Below, in pieces: positions 38,728 through 47,654 of a stretch of DNA of 64,000 bases. The stretch comes from Actinoalloteichus hoggarensis (GTDB lineage: Bacteria; Actinomycetota; Actinomycetes; Mycobacteriales; Pseudonocardiaceae). The stretch is from contig NZ_CP022521.1 of the NCBI RefSeq assembly GCF_002234535.1, positions 1,984,001 through 2,048,000 of the forward strand, in the 5' to 3' direction. A program made the translations under genes and the position numbers. The first letter of the stretch is position 1; the number at the start of each line of letters is the position of its first letter. The notes below the pieces were generated by a model. It saw only the letters and a program-made list of their open reading frames with translations, made no database searches and had not been told where the DNA came from.

Positions 38728-39141
38728 ATGCCACTCTCCGAGCACGAGCAGCGACTGCTCGATCAGATCGAGCGCGCGCTCTATGCCGAGGACCCGAAGT
38801 TCGCCTCCAGCGTGCGTGGAGCACGACTACGCAAGCCTGCCAGGCGTCGCCGCCTGCAAGGCATCACGTTGCTGGTGGTCGGTCTCGTCATGCTGGTGCT
38901 GGGGGTGGTCCTGCCGGTACGTGTGGCGGACATCCCGATCATCAGTGTCCTCGGCTTCCTGCTCATGTTCGGTGGTGTCGCCCTGATGCTGATGGCTCTC
39001 CGCTCAACACCGGCGGAGGGCGAGGAGGCTCAGGGCGAGGCCGCGGAAGAGAGTGCGGCACCGCCGTCGCGCCGTCCGAGGAGCTCCTTCCAGCAGCGCA
39101 TGGAGGAGCGATTCCGCAGGCGCATGGACGGTGATCGCTGA
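38728..39141 (+). CDS. DUF3040 membrane protein
   Basis: 137 residues starting MPLSEHEQRLLDQIERALYAEDPKFASSVR, the near-invariant start of the actinobacterial DUF3040 family. Two transmembrane helices occupy about residues 46-66 and 71-92. The C-terminal tail is acidic, then basic (RRPRSSFQQRMEERFRRRM). An AGGAGGAG ribosome site precedes ATG 38728. The family is usually encoded near mraZ and the division cluster, as here, but has no assigned function. Confidence 0.92.
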   Translation: MPLSEHEQRLLDQIERALYAEDPKFASSVRGARLRKPARRRRLQGITLLVVGLVMLVLGVVLPVRVADIPIISVLGFLLMFGGVALMLMALRSTPAEGEEAQGEAAEESAAPPSRRPRSSFQQRMEERFRRRMDGDR

Positions 39142-39147
39142 TCACGT

Positions 39148-39189
39148 GTTCCGGTCGCCGTCCCTCCCGGTGAGGGCGGCGACCGGAAC
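39148..39189 (+). terminator. Long hairpin after the DUF3040 gene
   Basis: Arms 39148-39166 and 39172-39189 pair over about 18 bp with a single bulged T and a 5-base loop (CCGGT). It begins 7 bases after the stop codon. No U-tract. Confidence 0.85.
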
Positions 39190-39956
39190 GGTGTTCGCGG
39201 ACGCCGTTCGCGAGCGGACACACCGTCGACGTCGTTGGATCACGGCACGCGGACGTTCTCGTCCCCACCGGGCAGGCGGCTCGACCTGACCGAGGCCGCG
39301 CCCGGCCGATCCCGCCGCATGCGGGGCCGGGCGGCACAGCCGTTCGACGGCTCGCCTCGACTCTCCATCGCGGTCAGGGCGTTCGTCGGCACCGGCCGCC
39401 GAGCCGATCGAGGGGGCGGTCTCCTGCATGAGATCCCGTCCCACGCGCTGTGATCCCGTCATGTCTCCGCGGTCCGCATGACCGGTGGGGCGTCGTCGTC
39501 CGCCGACGGCCTCGCCGAGCCCGAGCGGCCGCGACGGCCGTGTTCCCGGCGGCTCGCCGCCTACGGACGGGATAACACCCGATCGGGTGGATGTACAGAG
39601 TCCGAGGGCGGGTCGAACCGGCGACCGCGTGAGTCCGGGCGGCTCTGGGGCGTCGAAAGGCCGGGATCGGCCGACGTCGCATCCGTCGGGAACCTGCGGC
39701 CGGGCAGCGCGCCGTGTCCGCCGCGGCGGAGCCGCGGGCGCGGCGGTCCGTGATCCTGATGAGGTCCGTGCCCGACGGGCCGCCCGACGCGCGTCCGAGA
39801 TCCCGCGCGCCGGGGCACACCGCGAAAGGGCGTAGGCAGGCATGGGCGCGCACACCGGACCTCGGCGACCACCGCGAGCCTTGCGCGCTTCGCGCGAGGA
39901 GACCCCGCCCGGCGGCGCGGCGGGCGATCCCGACCGGGCGGCCCGTCGCGGCCGCG
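39190..39956. other. 767-bp convergent intergenic region with one palindrome
   Basis: No gene is supported between the DUF3040 gene and the transglutaminase operon. The only structure seen is the 14-bp palindrome CACCCGATCGGGTG (39576-39589), flanked by AT-rich GGATAA and ATGTACAG. Because the flanking genes converge, this looks like an isolated operator or a relic. Confidence 0.4.
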
Positions 39957-42407
39957 TCAGGCCTGCCCGGTCCGGCCTCGCGGCCGCAGCACCGAGCGCG
40001 GCAGCAGCCGAGCCGTCCACGACATCGGCGAACTCTGCCGCAGACTCCGCGTGACGGTGTGCATGGCCGCGGGCAGCGCGGGATCGACTGCGGTCGCCCG
40101 CCCGTACCAGGCGCGTTCGACCTCGGAGACCAGGGCGCCGATCGCCTGCGCGCCCTGCGGATCAAGGGAGAACTGCCGAATCAGCCTGCTCGCCGTGGTG
40201 CGCGCCGTCTCGCTGGGGCCGACGTCGGCGCCCCGATCGCCTGCCTCGGCGAGCAGCTCTCGCCAGGCGGCGCTCGCAGCACCGGGGCCCAGGGCGGAGA
40301 TCACGCGAAACCGGGCCGTCCGCTGTCGAGAACGTACGAAGGCGGGGCCCGAGAGTCCGCAGAGCGCCGCCAGCGGCGCCAGCGGCACCCACCACCACTC
40401 GGCCGTCCCGACGGGGAGCGCCAGCCACCACAGCCACGGCAGCACCACGGCGAGGCCGCAGGCGAGCTGGATCGCCCGCAGGGCGGCCCTGCCGTCGGCG
40501 TCGGGTGGACCGGCGCGCCCGGCCCCGCCCGGCGCGGCGGCTCGTCCACGGCGCCACAGCAGCACCGCCGCGGCGGTCGCCGCCGACAGCATCACCGCGC
40601 TCCAGATCCACAGCGCGGCAGGCGGGGCGCCCTTCCGCGGAGTGCTGCCGGTGCCCAGACTCGAATCGGTCGTGGCGGAGTCGTCCGAAGCGGACGTGGT
40701 CGTCGTGTCCGGGTCCGTCGGCGCCGTGTCCTCGGTGGGCGTCGGCGAGTCCGGTCGTTCTTCGCTCAGGTCCTCGTTCAGGTAGCTCGGGGTGATCATG
40801 CGGCCGTCCGACGGCGTCGGCTCGAAGGTCACCCACCCGACGCCCTGGAAGTAGGCCTCCACCCAGGCATGCGCCTCGCGGGTTCCGATGACCCGGTACT
40901 CGCCCGCGTTGTAGCCGCCGGTGAAGCCGAGCGCCACCCGGGAGGGTACGCCGACGGTCCGAAGGAGGGCGGCCATCGCCGAGGAGAACTGCTCGCAGTA
41001 CCCGGTCCGGGACTCCAGCACGAAGTCGCTCAGCGCGTCGGAATGGCTGCCCTGCTCGGTCTCCAGGCTGTAGGTGAAGCCGTTCTCGGGATCGGTGAAG
41101 AAGTCGTTGAGGGCCTTGGCCCGGTCGGCGGCCGTCGGCGCGTCCGCGGTGATCTCCGCGGCCAGGTCGATCACCTCGGCCGGGATGCCCTCGGTGTCGA
41201 GATACCGCGGGTCGACGTCGACGGGAGCGGGCGCGGCCTGGAGCTCGGCGAAGTCGGGTGTGCTGAGCGAGGTCTCCACGGAGTACGGCTCGGCGATCTG
41301 CCGATCGCCGTAGACGGTGCCGCTGCGCTCGTCGTACCGCCAGCTCTCGTCCACGCCGCGCAGGGCGGTCGGCATCCCGTAGACGGGCAGCCACGGGTCC
41401 TCGAAGTTCGTCGGCTCGATCTCCACGCTGACGACCTCCGACGGGACCGGCGTGCCGACCGGCAGCGGCAGGGCGCCCTCGGCGGGACCGCCGTCCTGGA
41501 GCGGCCCCATCTCCCAGCCTTCCCCCGCGACGTACTGATCGAGGGTGAACAGCCGGAGATATCGAGGCTGTTCCAGGCCTCGAACCCGGAACAGTTCCAC
41601 GTCGTTCTGGTTCAGCTGGCCCCGCAGCGAGGTGAAAGGCTGGAACCCGATGCCCTGGGTGACGCCGCCGGTACCGGGAATCCGGCCGTCGGTGCCGATG
41701 AAGGTCAGCGTCGATCCGGCGCCCAACGCCAGCGCGGCGGCCGCGGCCGTGATCGCCACCATGGGGGAGCGACCCGGCTCGGTGCGTCCGGAGCCCGCGC
41801 CGCCCGCTCGTCGCCACCCCAGCGCCTTGAGTCTCCCGTCCACCGCGAGCAGCGTGGCGAAGCCGACGGCGCCGAGGACGAACGTCCACCACGGCAGCAG
41901 CTCCGGTGCCAACGACGCGGGCACCGCGAACACGGTGAGCAGGACGAGACCCGCCGCGGCGGGCGCCTTGGCCGAGACCGCGAGTAGGTCCACCAGGATC
42001 GCCACCAGCCCGAGCGCGGCCACCAGCACCGCGGTGATCGCCGCCGTGGTCTCGATCGGCGGGATGCCGACCCGCACCTCGCCCGCGGCCTGGAAGAGCA
42101 GCGTCTGGAGATCCTCCACCGCCTCCGGCCCGGGCAGGATCATCAGGACGCCTCGCCTGCTGAAGACGGCTGTGATCAGGAAGACCAGCACGATGAACTG
42201 GAGCGCCGCCACCAGCGGCGCGGGGACTTGGAGCGTCCGCAGCAGGATGCCCGTGCTGACGATCGCCACGACGGCCACGACGGCGAACAGCAGCCAGCTG
42301 ATCGGCGCCACCACCCCCGCGATGGCCGTGGCGGCGCAGAGCACCGCGCCGCCTGCGACGGCCGCCGTCACGGAGTCCTGCTCCCGTGTCGTCCACGACA
42401 CGCTCAT
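39957..42407 (-). CDS. TgpA-like transmembrane transglutaminase-family protein
   Basis: 816 residues. Six or so N-terminal membrane segments (about 1-230), a large extracytoplasmic transglutaminase-like domain and a C-terminal transmembrane helix with a cytosolic DUF4129-like helical tail. The catalytic triad is visible: Cys in SRTGYCEQFSSAMAALLRTVGVPSR, His in TREAHAWVEAYF and Asp/Glu in WVTFEPTPSDGR. A Ser/Thr/Asp-rich linker precedes the last helix. The start ATG 42407 overlaps the DUF58 gene stop (ATGA). The MoxR-DUF58-transglutaminase trio is common in actinobacteria; the substrate is unknown, with roles in envelope protein modification suggested. Confidence 0.9.
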   Translation of the reverse strand: MSVSWTTREQDSVTAAVAGGAVLCAATAIAGVVAPISWLLFAVVAVVAIVSTGILLRTLQVPAPLVAALQFIVLVFLITAVFSRRGVLMILPGPEAVEDLQTLLFQAAGEVRVGIPPIETTAAITAVLVAALGLVAILVDLLAVSAKAPAAAGLVLLTVFAVPASLAPELLPWWTFVLGAVGFATLLAVDGRLKALGWRRAGGAGSGRTEPGRSPMVAITAAAAALALGAGSTLTFIGTDGRIPGTGGVTQGIGFQPFTSLRGQLNQNDVELFRVRGLEQPRYLRLFTLDQYVAGEGWEMGPLQDGGPAEGALPLPVGTPVPSEVVSVEIEPTNFEDPWLPVYGMPTALRGVDESWRYDERSGTVYGDRQIAEPYSVETSLSTPDFAELQAAPAPVDVDPRYLDTEGIPAEVIDLAAEITADAPTAADRAKALNDFFTDPENGFTYSLETEQGSHSDALSDFVLESRTGYCEQFSSAMAALLRTVGVPSRVALGFTGGYNAGEYRVIGTREAHAWVEAYFQGVGWVTFEPTPSDGRMITPSYLNEDLSEERPDSPTPTEDTAPTDPDTTTTSASDDSATTDSSLGTGSTPRKGAPPAALWIWSAVMLSAATAAAVLLWRRGRAAAPGGAGRAGPPDADGRAALRAIQLACGLAVVLPWLWWLALPVGTAEWWWVPLAPLAALCGLSGPAFVRSRQRTARFRVISALGPGAASAAWRELLAEAGDRGADVGPSETARTTASRLIRQFSLDPQGAQAIGALVSEVERAWYGRATAVDPALPAAMHTVTRSLRQSSPMSWTARLLPRSVLRPRGRTGQA

Positions 42408-43702
42408 GCGTTCCTCCCGTGATCGCCCGCGATGACGGCGGCACCCCGTCGCAGATCCGCGTGACACAGTTCGGCCCAGATCGCGCTCATCAGCTGGTCG
42501 GGTCGCGCGACGACCACCGACCAGCCCGCCGCGCGCAGCAGAGCCGCGGCCGGGGCGGGATCGGGGGCGGCAGGCTGATCCGAACCGGCCCACGCGCGCA
42601 CGTCGAGCAGCACCGCCGCGCTGCGCAGTCCACGCGGTCGATGTCGGGCCAGCTCCGCAGCGGCGCCGGGCGTGACCGCGCCGAGCACGGCGAAGGTCTC
42701 CTGTCCCGCTCCCGGATCACTGGTCCACCGGAGGTCACGTCGATGGGACGGAGCCACCATCGCGAGCGCGTCGAGCACCGCGTCGTCGCCATGGCCGCCG
42801 TCGCCGGTTCCGCCCGCCAGCACCTGGCCGTCGTCGGTGCACAGCCGCACCTGGTGACCGAAGCGGTGCAGGTGCGCGCAGACGCTGGCCGCGAACGAGA
42901 CGGCCCATTCCAGGCTCGACGTCGGGCCGGCTCCCCGGTGCGCCGCCGACCTCGTGTCCAGCAGCACGGTGGTCCCACCCCGCCATGGACGGTCCTCGAC
43001 GCGCACCATCAGCTCGTCCCGGCGTGCCGTCGACTTCCAGTGCACCTTGCGCAGATCGTCGCCCTGGCGATACGGGCGGACGATGGCGTCGTCCTCGCCC
43101 TGGCCCGAGCGCAGTCGGATCGAGCCGTCCTCGCCCGCGCCCAGCCCGGAGCCGCCCGGCACGCCGTGCAGCGGCTGCACCGTCGGGACCACGATCAGTG
43201 TGGACGTCCCCGCGGTCTCCCGGTCGTACTCGGCGAGGCCGAAGCTGTCGGTGACCTTCAGCAGCAGCGGGCCGACTCGGTGAAAGCCTCGAGTCGACGG
43301 CCGGACCCGATAGCTCAGCAGCAACGGCCTGCGCTGGCGCGGCCGTGGGGTGAGGAAGCGCGGACGTTCGCCGACCGCATAGGGAACGGAGTCCTCCAGC
43401 AGTAGCGACCCGCCGCGCAGCCTGCCCCGACCCCAGAGCCGCAGCCGCACCTCGGCGGAGTGGCCTGCCTGCACCCGGGTGGGGACGACGAGTCGTTCCA
43501 CCGCCACACTCGTGCTCGACCGGCTCGCGACCCCGGCCGCGATCAACGGCAGCGCGATGGTGAACAAGGCCACCCTCGCGAGGTCGCGTTCGTTGAGCAC
43601 CAGAGCGCACAGCGCGGCCGCGATGCCCGCCGCCAGCAGGCAGCGCCCTCGGGTGGTCAGTCCTGACAGTGCCCTGCGCATCGTCCGCCTCGAACTCGAC
43701 AT
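42404..43702 (-). CDS. DUF58 domain protein
   Basis: 432 residues. Two N-terminal membrane helices (about 20-60) are followed by a beta-sandwich region and the DUF58 signature GQGEDDAIVRPYRQGDDLRKVHWKSTARRDELMVR. A von Willebrand-like fold follows (TTVLLDTR). Partner of the MoxR ATPase, which is thought to act as a chaperone on such vWA-type proteins. Middle gene of the three-gene operon. Confidence 0.9.
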   Translation of the reverse strand: MSSSRRTMRRALSGLTTRGRCLLAAGIAAALCALVLNERDLARVALFTIALPLIAAGVASRSSTSVAVERLVVPTRVQAGHSAEVRLRLWGRGRLRGGSLLLEDSVPYAVGERPRFLTPRPRQRRPLLLSYRVRPSTRGFHRVGPLLLKVTDSFGLAEYDRETAGTSTLIVVPTVQPLHGVPGGSGLGAGEDGSIRLRSGQGEDDAIVRPYRQGDDLRKVHWKSTARRDELMVRVEDRPWRGGTTVLLDTRSAAHRGAGPTSSLEWAVSFAASVCAHLHRFGHQVRLCTDDGQVLAGGTGDGGHGDDAVLDALAMVAPSHRRDLRWTSDPGAGQETFAVLGAVTPGAAAELARHRPRGLRSAAVLLDVRAWAGSDQPAAPDPAPAAALLRAAGWSVVVARPDQLMSAIWAELCHADLRRGAAVIAGDHGRNA

Positions 43703-43741
43703 CGTGACATCGGTGATCGTCGCCGGAGCGTCCCGACGCGG

Positions 43742-44821
43742 TCAGCCCGGCTGTCCTGGCGTGGGCCATCCGCCGGGCGGTCCGGCCGGCGGCGCGGGCG
43801 CCGCGCCGCCCTGTGGAACGGGAACACGGTGCAGCAGGGCGCGCACGAGTTCGACCGCCGTCCGTCGCGAGGCGTGGGCCTCGGCGGTGAGCACCAGCCG
43901 GTGAGCGAGGACCGGAACGGCCACCGCCTGCACGTCGTCGGGAACGACGAAGTCGCGGCCCAGCAGGGCGGCCTGTGCCCTGGCCGCCTTCACCAGGTGC
44001 AGCGTGGCCCTGGGCGAGGCGCCCAGCCGCAGCTCGGGCAGCCGCCTGCTGGCGGCCACCAACTCCACCGCGTAGCGCTTGACCTCGGCGGCCAGGTGGA
44101 CGCCGCGCACCGCCTTGACGAGTTCGAGGACGTGGGCGGCGGTGGAGACCGGTCGCAGGTCGGCCATCGGATCGTGCCCGGAGTGCTCGTCGACCATCGC
44201 CAGCTCGGCCTGCGGATCGGGGTAGCCGATGGAGACCCGAGCGGTGAACCGGTCCCGTTGTGCCTCGGGAAGGGCGTAGGTGCCCTCCATCTCGACCGGA
44301 TTCTGCGTGGCGACCACCATGAACGGCTCGCCGAGCGGATAGGTCGTGCCGTCCACGGTCACCTGATGCTCGGCCATGCACTCCAGCAGTGCCGACTGGG
44401 TCTTGGGCGAGGCACGGTTGATCTCGTCGCCCACGACGATGTTGGCGAAGACCGGCCCGGGCCGGAACTCGAACTCGGAGTTCTGCCGGTTGTAGATGGA
44501 GACGCCGGTGATGTCGCTCGGCAGGAGATCGGGGGTGAACTGGATGCGGCTGACCGTGCAGTCGATCGACTTGCCCAACGCCTTGGCGAGAGAGGTCTTG
44601 CCCACCCCGGGCACGTCCTCGACGAGCAGGTGCCCCTCGGCGAGGAGGGTCACCATCGCCGTGCGCACCACGTCCGACTTGCCGACCAGCACTCGCTCCA
44701 CATTGGCCGCGATGGCTCCCGCGACGTGCTGCACCTCGTTGAGGCCAGGCGCCGATCGAGTCTCGGGCTGCCCGCCATGTGGCGCCGACGGCGGCGCGGT
44801 GGGGTGAATACTCGACGTCAC
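43742..44821 (-). CDS. MoxR family AAA+ ATPase
   Basis: 359 residues. Walker A is EDVPGVGKTSLAKAL near residue 70, Walker B VVGDEINRASPKTQSALLECM, sensor 1 VVATQNPVEMEGTYALPEAQRDRF. The C-terminal lid and a Pro-rich tail complete it. Likely a chaperone maturing the DUF58/transglutaminase partners. The start is GTG 44821 with AGGAGG four bases upstream. The gene diverges from mraZ across a 573-bp region. Confidence 0.92.
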   Translation of the reverse strand: MTSSIHPTAPPSAPHGGQPETRSAPGLNEVQHVAGAIAANVERVLVGKSDVVRTAMVTLLAEGHLLVEDVPGVGKTSLAKALGKSIDCTVSRIQFTPDLLPSDITGVSIYNRQNSEFEFRPGPVFANIVVGDEINRASPKTQSALLECMAEHQVTVDGTTYPLGEPFMVVATQNPVEMEGTYALPEAQRDRFTARVSIGYPDPQAELAMVDEHSGHDPMADLRPVSTAAHVLELVKAVRGVHLAAEVKRYAVELVAASRRLPELRLGASPRATLHLVKAARAQAALLGRDFVVPDDVQAVAVPVLAHRLVLTAEAHASRRTAVELVRALLHRVPVPQGGAAPAPPAGPPGGWPTPGQPG

Positions 44822-45298
44822 ACGACCTCCTGTGCTGTTCGGTGCCGCCGCGGCCGGTGGACCTCTGGGGTTGGCGAGGCACGGAGGGGCGATGACCGGA
44901 GTGCGTCACGTCGGTCGACGGTGTGTGCCGACGTCAGGCTGTCGGTCGCGCACCGAGCGGCGAGCAGCGTCCCACTCAGTCTGTCAAACCTCGGTGCGGC
45001 GGCCCATGCCGGCTGAAGGTCCTTCGCCACCTGCCGCGGTGTGCCGTCGCCTCGCTTCGAGGGTCCGGCGGCCGCGTTCCCCACCACCGCCCACCGCGCG
45101 ACCTCCTCCGCCGGGCGGGCCCCGGCGGATACTCCGATCGGGCCCGGATGATGCGGCCTGCTTCTCGCGCGATCGGGTGGTTCCCGGGCGCGCTTTCGCC
45201 GGGGGGCTCCGCAGGCCCCACCGCGCCCCACCTCGGAGCGCACGTCTCTCAACAGTCGAAACGTCCGCGCGGCGGCGCCCTGGCCTGCTCGTTTCGCG
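44822..45298. other. Divergent intergenic region between moxR and the mra promoter
   Basis: 477 bp with no supported gene. It must contain the moxR operon promoter on the minus strand, which I could not pinpoint. GC-rich arms occur around 45100-45250 but no clear hairpin was established. Confidence 0.4.
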
Positions 45299-45350
45299 TT
45301 GACTGTGGTGCGCGGTGGGGTAATGTGGCCGCCGGTGGGGCAGACGGGGG
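45299..45350 (+). promoter_or_regulatory. mra promoter with 10-bp-periodic MraZ boxes
   Basis: A -35 TTGACT (45299-45304) and -10 TAATGT (45321-45326) with 16-bp spacing form the clearest promoter in the window. TGG-type boxes recur at exactly 10-bp steps: TGGTG 45306, TGGGG 45316, TGGCC 45326, TGGGG 45336, GGGGG 45346. MraZ of E. coli and mycoplasmas binds TGGG-type repeats spaced by 5 bases upstream of its own gene, so this is the likely autoregulatory operator. Another GGTGGGG (45376-45382) overlaps the ribosome-site region. Confidence 0.75.
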
Positions 45351-45394
45351 CCCCGTCGCCGATCCCGTCGGATCGGTGGGGGAGGTGACGCGCG

Positions 45395-45826
45395 ATGTTC
45401 CTCGGCACGCACACTCCTCGACTCGACGACAAAGGCAGGCTGACGCTTCCTGCCCGATTTCGCGACGCGCTGGCAGGGGGGTTGATGATCACCAAGGGAC
45501 AGGATCACTGCCTCTTCGTCTTCCCCCGCGCGGTGTTCGAGGAGATGGCCCACAAGGTCGCGCAGGCACCGTTCACCAACGAGTCGGTGCGGGCGTATCA
45601 GCGGTACCTGTTCGCGGGCACCGACGAGCAGCGGCCCGACGGGCAGGGCCGGATCTCGATCACCTCGGACCTGCGGCGCTACGCGGGTCTCACCAAGGAC
45701 TGCGTTGTCATCGGCGCGATCAGCAGGCTGGAGATCTGGGACGCCTCGGCGTGGGAGCGTTACCTGGAGGATCACGAGGACGGCTACGCACAGGCTCGTG
45801 AGGAGGTGCTGCCCGGCGTCTTCTGA
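45395..45826 (+). CDS. mraZ: Transcriptional regulator MraZ
   Basis: 143 residues with the two AbrB-like SpoVT half-domains and their DxxxR motifs: [16 protein letters not shown] (about 11-26) and [16 protein letters not shown] (about 82-97). It forms rings that bind repeated boxes in its own promoter and tunes the division cluster. ATG 45395 follows GGGGGAGGTGA. First gene of the dcw cluster, 215 bp before rsmH. Confidence 0.96.
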   Translation: MFLGTHTPRLDDKGRLTLPARFRDALAGGLMITKGQDHCLFVFPRAVFEEMAHKVAQAPFTNESVRAYQRYLFAGTDEQRPDGQGRISITSDLRRYAGLTKDCVVIGAISRLEIWDASAWERYLEDHEDGYAQAREEVLPGVF

Positions 45827-46041
45827 GTCGGCGGAGCCCCGTGGCGCGGGCGTTCCCCGCCGAGAAGGCGGTGAGCGCGGTTCGGATGCTGTGAGGCCTC
45901 GGTCCGCTCGGTCCACGGTCCTGGCACACCTTCCCCGGTGTCAGGGCAGACGGGCGGGCGGGGACCTGACGGTATCCGCCCTGGTGATCACGCGACAATT
46001 CAGCACAGTTCGCAGTCGCACCACCGTGGGAGGGGGCCACC

Positions 46042-47028
46042 ATGACAGAGAAGAACACGCCGTCGAGGGCGAACGGCCGGGCCCGACACGTGCCGGTCCT
46101 GCTGGACCGGACGTGGGAACTGCTCAGACCCGCGCTGACCGGCGATCGGCCGGTGCTCGTCGACGCCACGCTGGGACTCGGCGGGCACACCGAGGCATTC
46201 CTGACCGCCTGTCCGAAGCTCACCGTCGTCGGCATCGACCGCGATCCGCACGCGCTGCGGCTGGCGGGCGAGCGGCTGGCCGGCTTCGGTGATCGGGCGA
46301 GACTCGTGCCTGCCGTCTACGACGAGCTGCCGGAGGCGTTGGCCGGACTGGGCATCTCGCGTGTCGACGGAGTCCTGTTCGACCTGGGCGTCTCCTCGAT
46401 GCAGCTCGACGAGGCGGGACGCGGCTTCGCCTACGCCCAGGACTCCCCGCTGGACATGCGGATGAACCCGGAGAGCGGGCCGACCGCCGCCGACGTGCTC
46501 AACGAGTACCCCGCTCGCGAACTGACCAGAGTGCTGCGCGTCTACGGCGAGGAGCGGTTCGCCTCTCGGATCGCCGCCGCCGTCGTCCGCGAACGTGCCA
46601 AGGAGCCGTTCGTCACCAGCGGCAGGCTCGTGGAGCTGATCTACGACTCGGTGCCCGCCGCGACACGGCGTACCGGCGGCCATCCCGCGAAGCGGACCTT
46701 CCAGGCGTTGCGCATCGAGGTGAACACCGAACTCGACGTGCTGGGCCGGGCGATCCCCGCCGCGGTCGACGCGCTGCGGCTGGGCGGGCGGGTGGTGGTG
46801 CTCTCGTACCACTCGCTGGAGGACCGCATCGTCAAACAGGCGCTGGTCGGTCGCGCGCGGTCCACCAGCCCGGAAGGGCTGCCCGTCGAACTTCCCGGAC
46901 ACGGGCCGGAGCTGCGGCTGCTGGTACGGCGAGGAGAACAGGCGAGCGAGGAGGAGGTGGCGGTCAACCCGAGGGCCGCCTCCGTGCGGCTGCGTGCCGC
47001 CGAGCGGATCAAGGAGGCGTCGGGATGA
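46042..47028 (+). CDS. rsmH: 16S rRNA (cytosine1402-N4)-methyltransferase
   Basis: 328 residues. The N-terminus [16 protein letters not shown] motif [15 protein letters not shown], and [29 protein letters not shown] are hallmark RsmH segments; [11 protein letters not shown] completes the catalytic region. It methylates C1402 in the ribosomal P site. The stop overlaps the next start (ATGA). Confidence 0.96.
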   Translation: MTEKNTPSRANGRARHVPVLLDRTWELLRPALTGDRPVLVDATLGLGGHTEAFLTACPKLTVVGIDRDPHALRLAGERLAGFGDRARLVPAVYDELPEALAGLGISRVDGVLFDLGVSSMQLDEAGRGFAYAQDSPLDMRMNPESGPTAADVLNEYPARELTRVLRVYGEERFASRIAAAVVRERAKEPFVTSGRLVELIYDSVPAATRRTGGHPAKRTFQALRIEVNTELDVLGRAIPAAVDALRLGGRVVVLSYHSLEDRIVKQALVGRARSTSPEGLPVELPGHGPELRLLVRRGEQASEEEVAVNPRAASVRLRAAERIKEASG

Positions 47029-47654
47029 CCACGGGAATGCGGACCCCCGGCCGCGCCGGTCGCAGCAGGACGGCGACCAGCATCCAGACGGCCCGCCGGG
47101 GACGTCGTCGACGCCTCTCGGCCGTGCTGCCTCGGAGACGCCCCGGCTCCGCGCCGAGGGCGCCGTTCGTGCTGCTGGTGATGGCGTTGCTCAGCGCGGG
47201 TCTGATCGGCACGCTCTGGCTCTCCACCTCGGCGGCCTCGGATTCCTACGAGCTCAGCGACCTGCATGCCGAGGTCGCCGCGTTGACCGAGGACACCGAG
47301 CTGCTGCGGCAGCAGGTGGCGGAGCTGGAGGCGCCGGGAACACTGGCGGAGAAGGCGGCCGAACTGGGCATGGTCCCCGTGGCGGACCCGGCACGACTGC
47401 TGGTGTCGCCGGACGGGTCGGTCGAACTGGTCGGTGAGCCGTGGCCCGCCGAGGCCGACACCGACGATCCGGACCCGGCCTCGGGCGCGGCGCCGGAATC
47501 GGGCGGCGGCGACCCCGAGCGGCAGGCGGGCCTGGTGCCGCCGGTGGGCGAGGAGGCCGACTCCGCCGAGGATCCCGGCGCTGAGCACTCCGGCACCGGG
47601 GATTCCGGCACCGCCGACGACGAGGCGGCCGCCGACGACTCCGAGGCCCCCTGA
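47025..47654 (+). CDS. FtsL-like cell division membrane protein
   Basis: 209 residues. A basic N-terminal cytosolic part (1-45), one transmembrane helix ([24 protein letters not shown], about 46-69) and a periplasmic coiled coil ([26 protein letters not shown]) match FtsL topology. The C-terminal 90 residues are acidic and disordered, longer than usual. Coupled to rsmH by ATGA and to ftsI by TGATG. It should act with FtsQ and FtsW/FtsI in the divisome. Confidence 0.85.
   Translation: MTTGMRTPGRAGRSRTATSIQTARRGRRRRLSAVLPRRRPGSAPRAPFVLLVMALLSAGLIGTLWLSTSAASDSYELSDLHAEVAALTEDTELLRQQVAELEAPGTLAEKAAELGMVPVADPARLLVSPDGSVELVGEPWPAEADTDDPDPASGAAPESGGGDPERQAGLVPPVGEEADSAEDPGAEHSGTGDSGTADDEAAADDSEAP

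Noticed and set aside
39478-39956. Small genes in the 39.2-39.95 kb gap
   Set aside because: Several 60-115 codon frames exist on both strands, but all are low complexity without ribosome sites or family resemblance.
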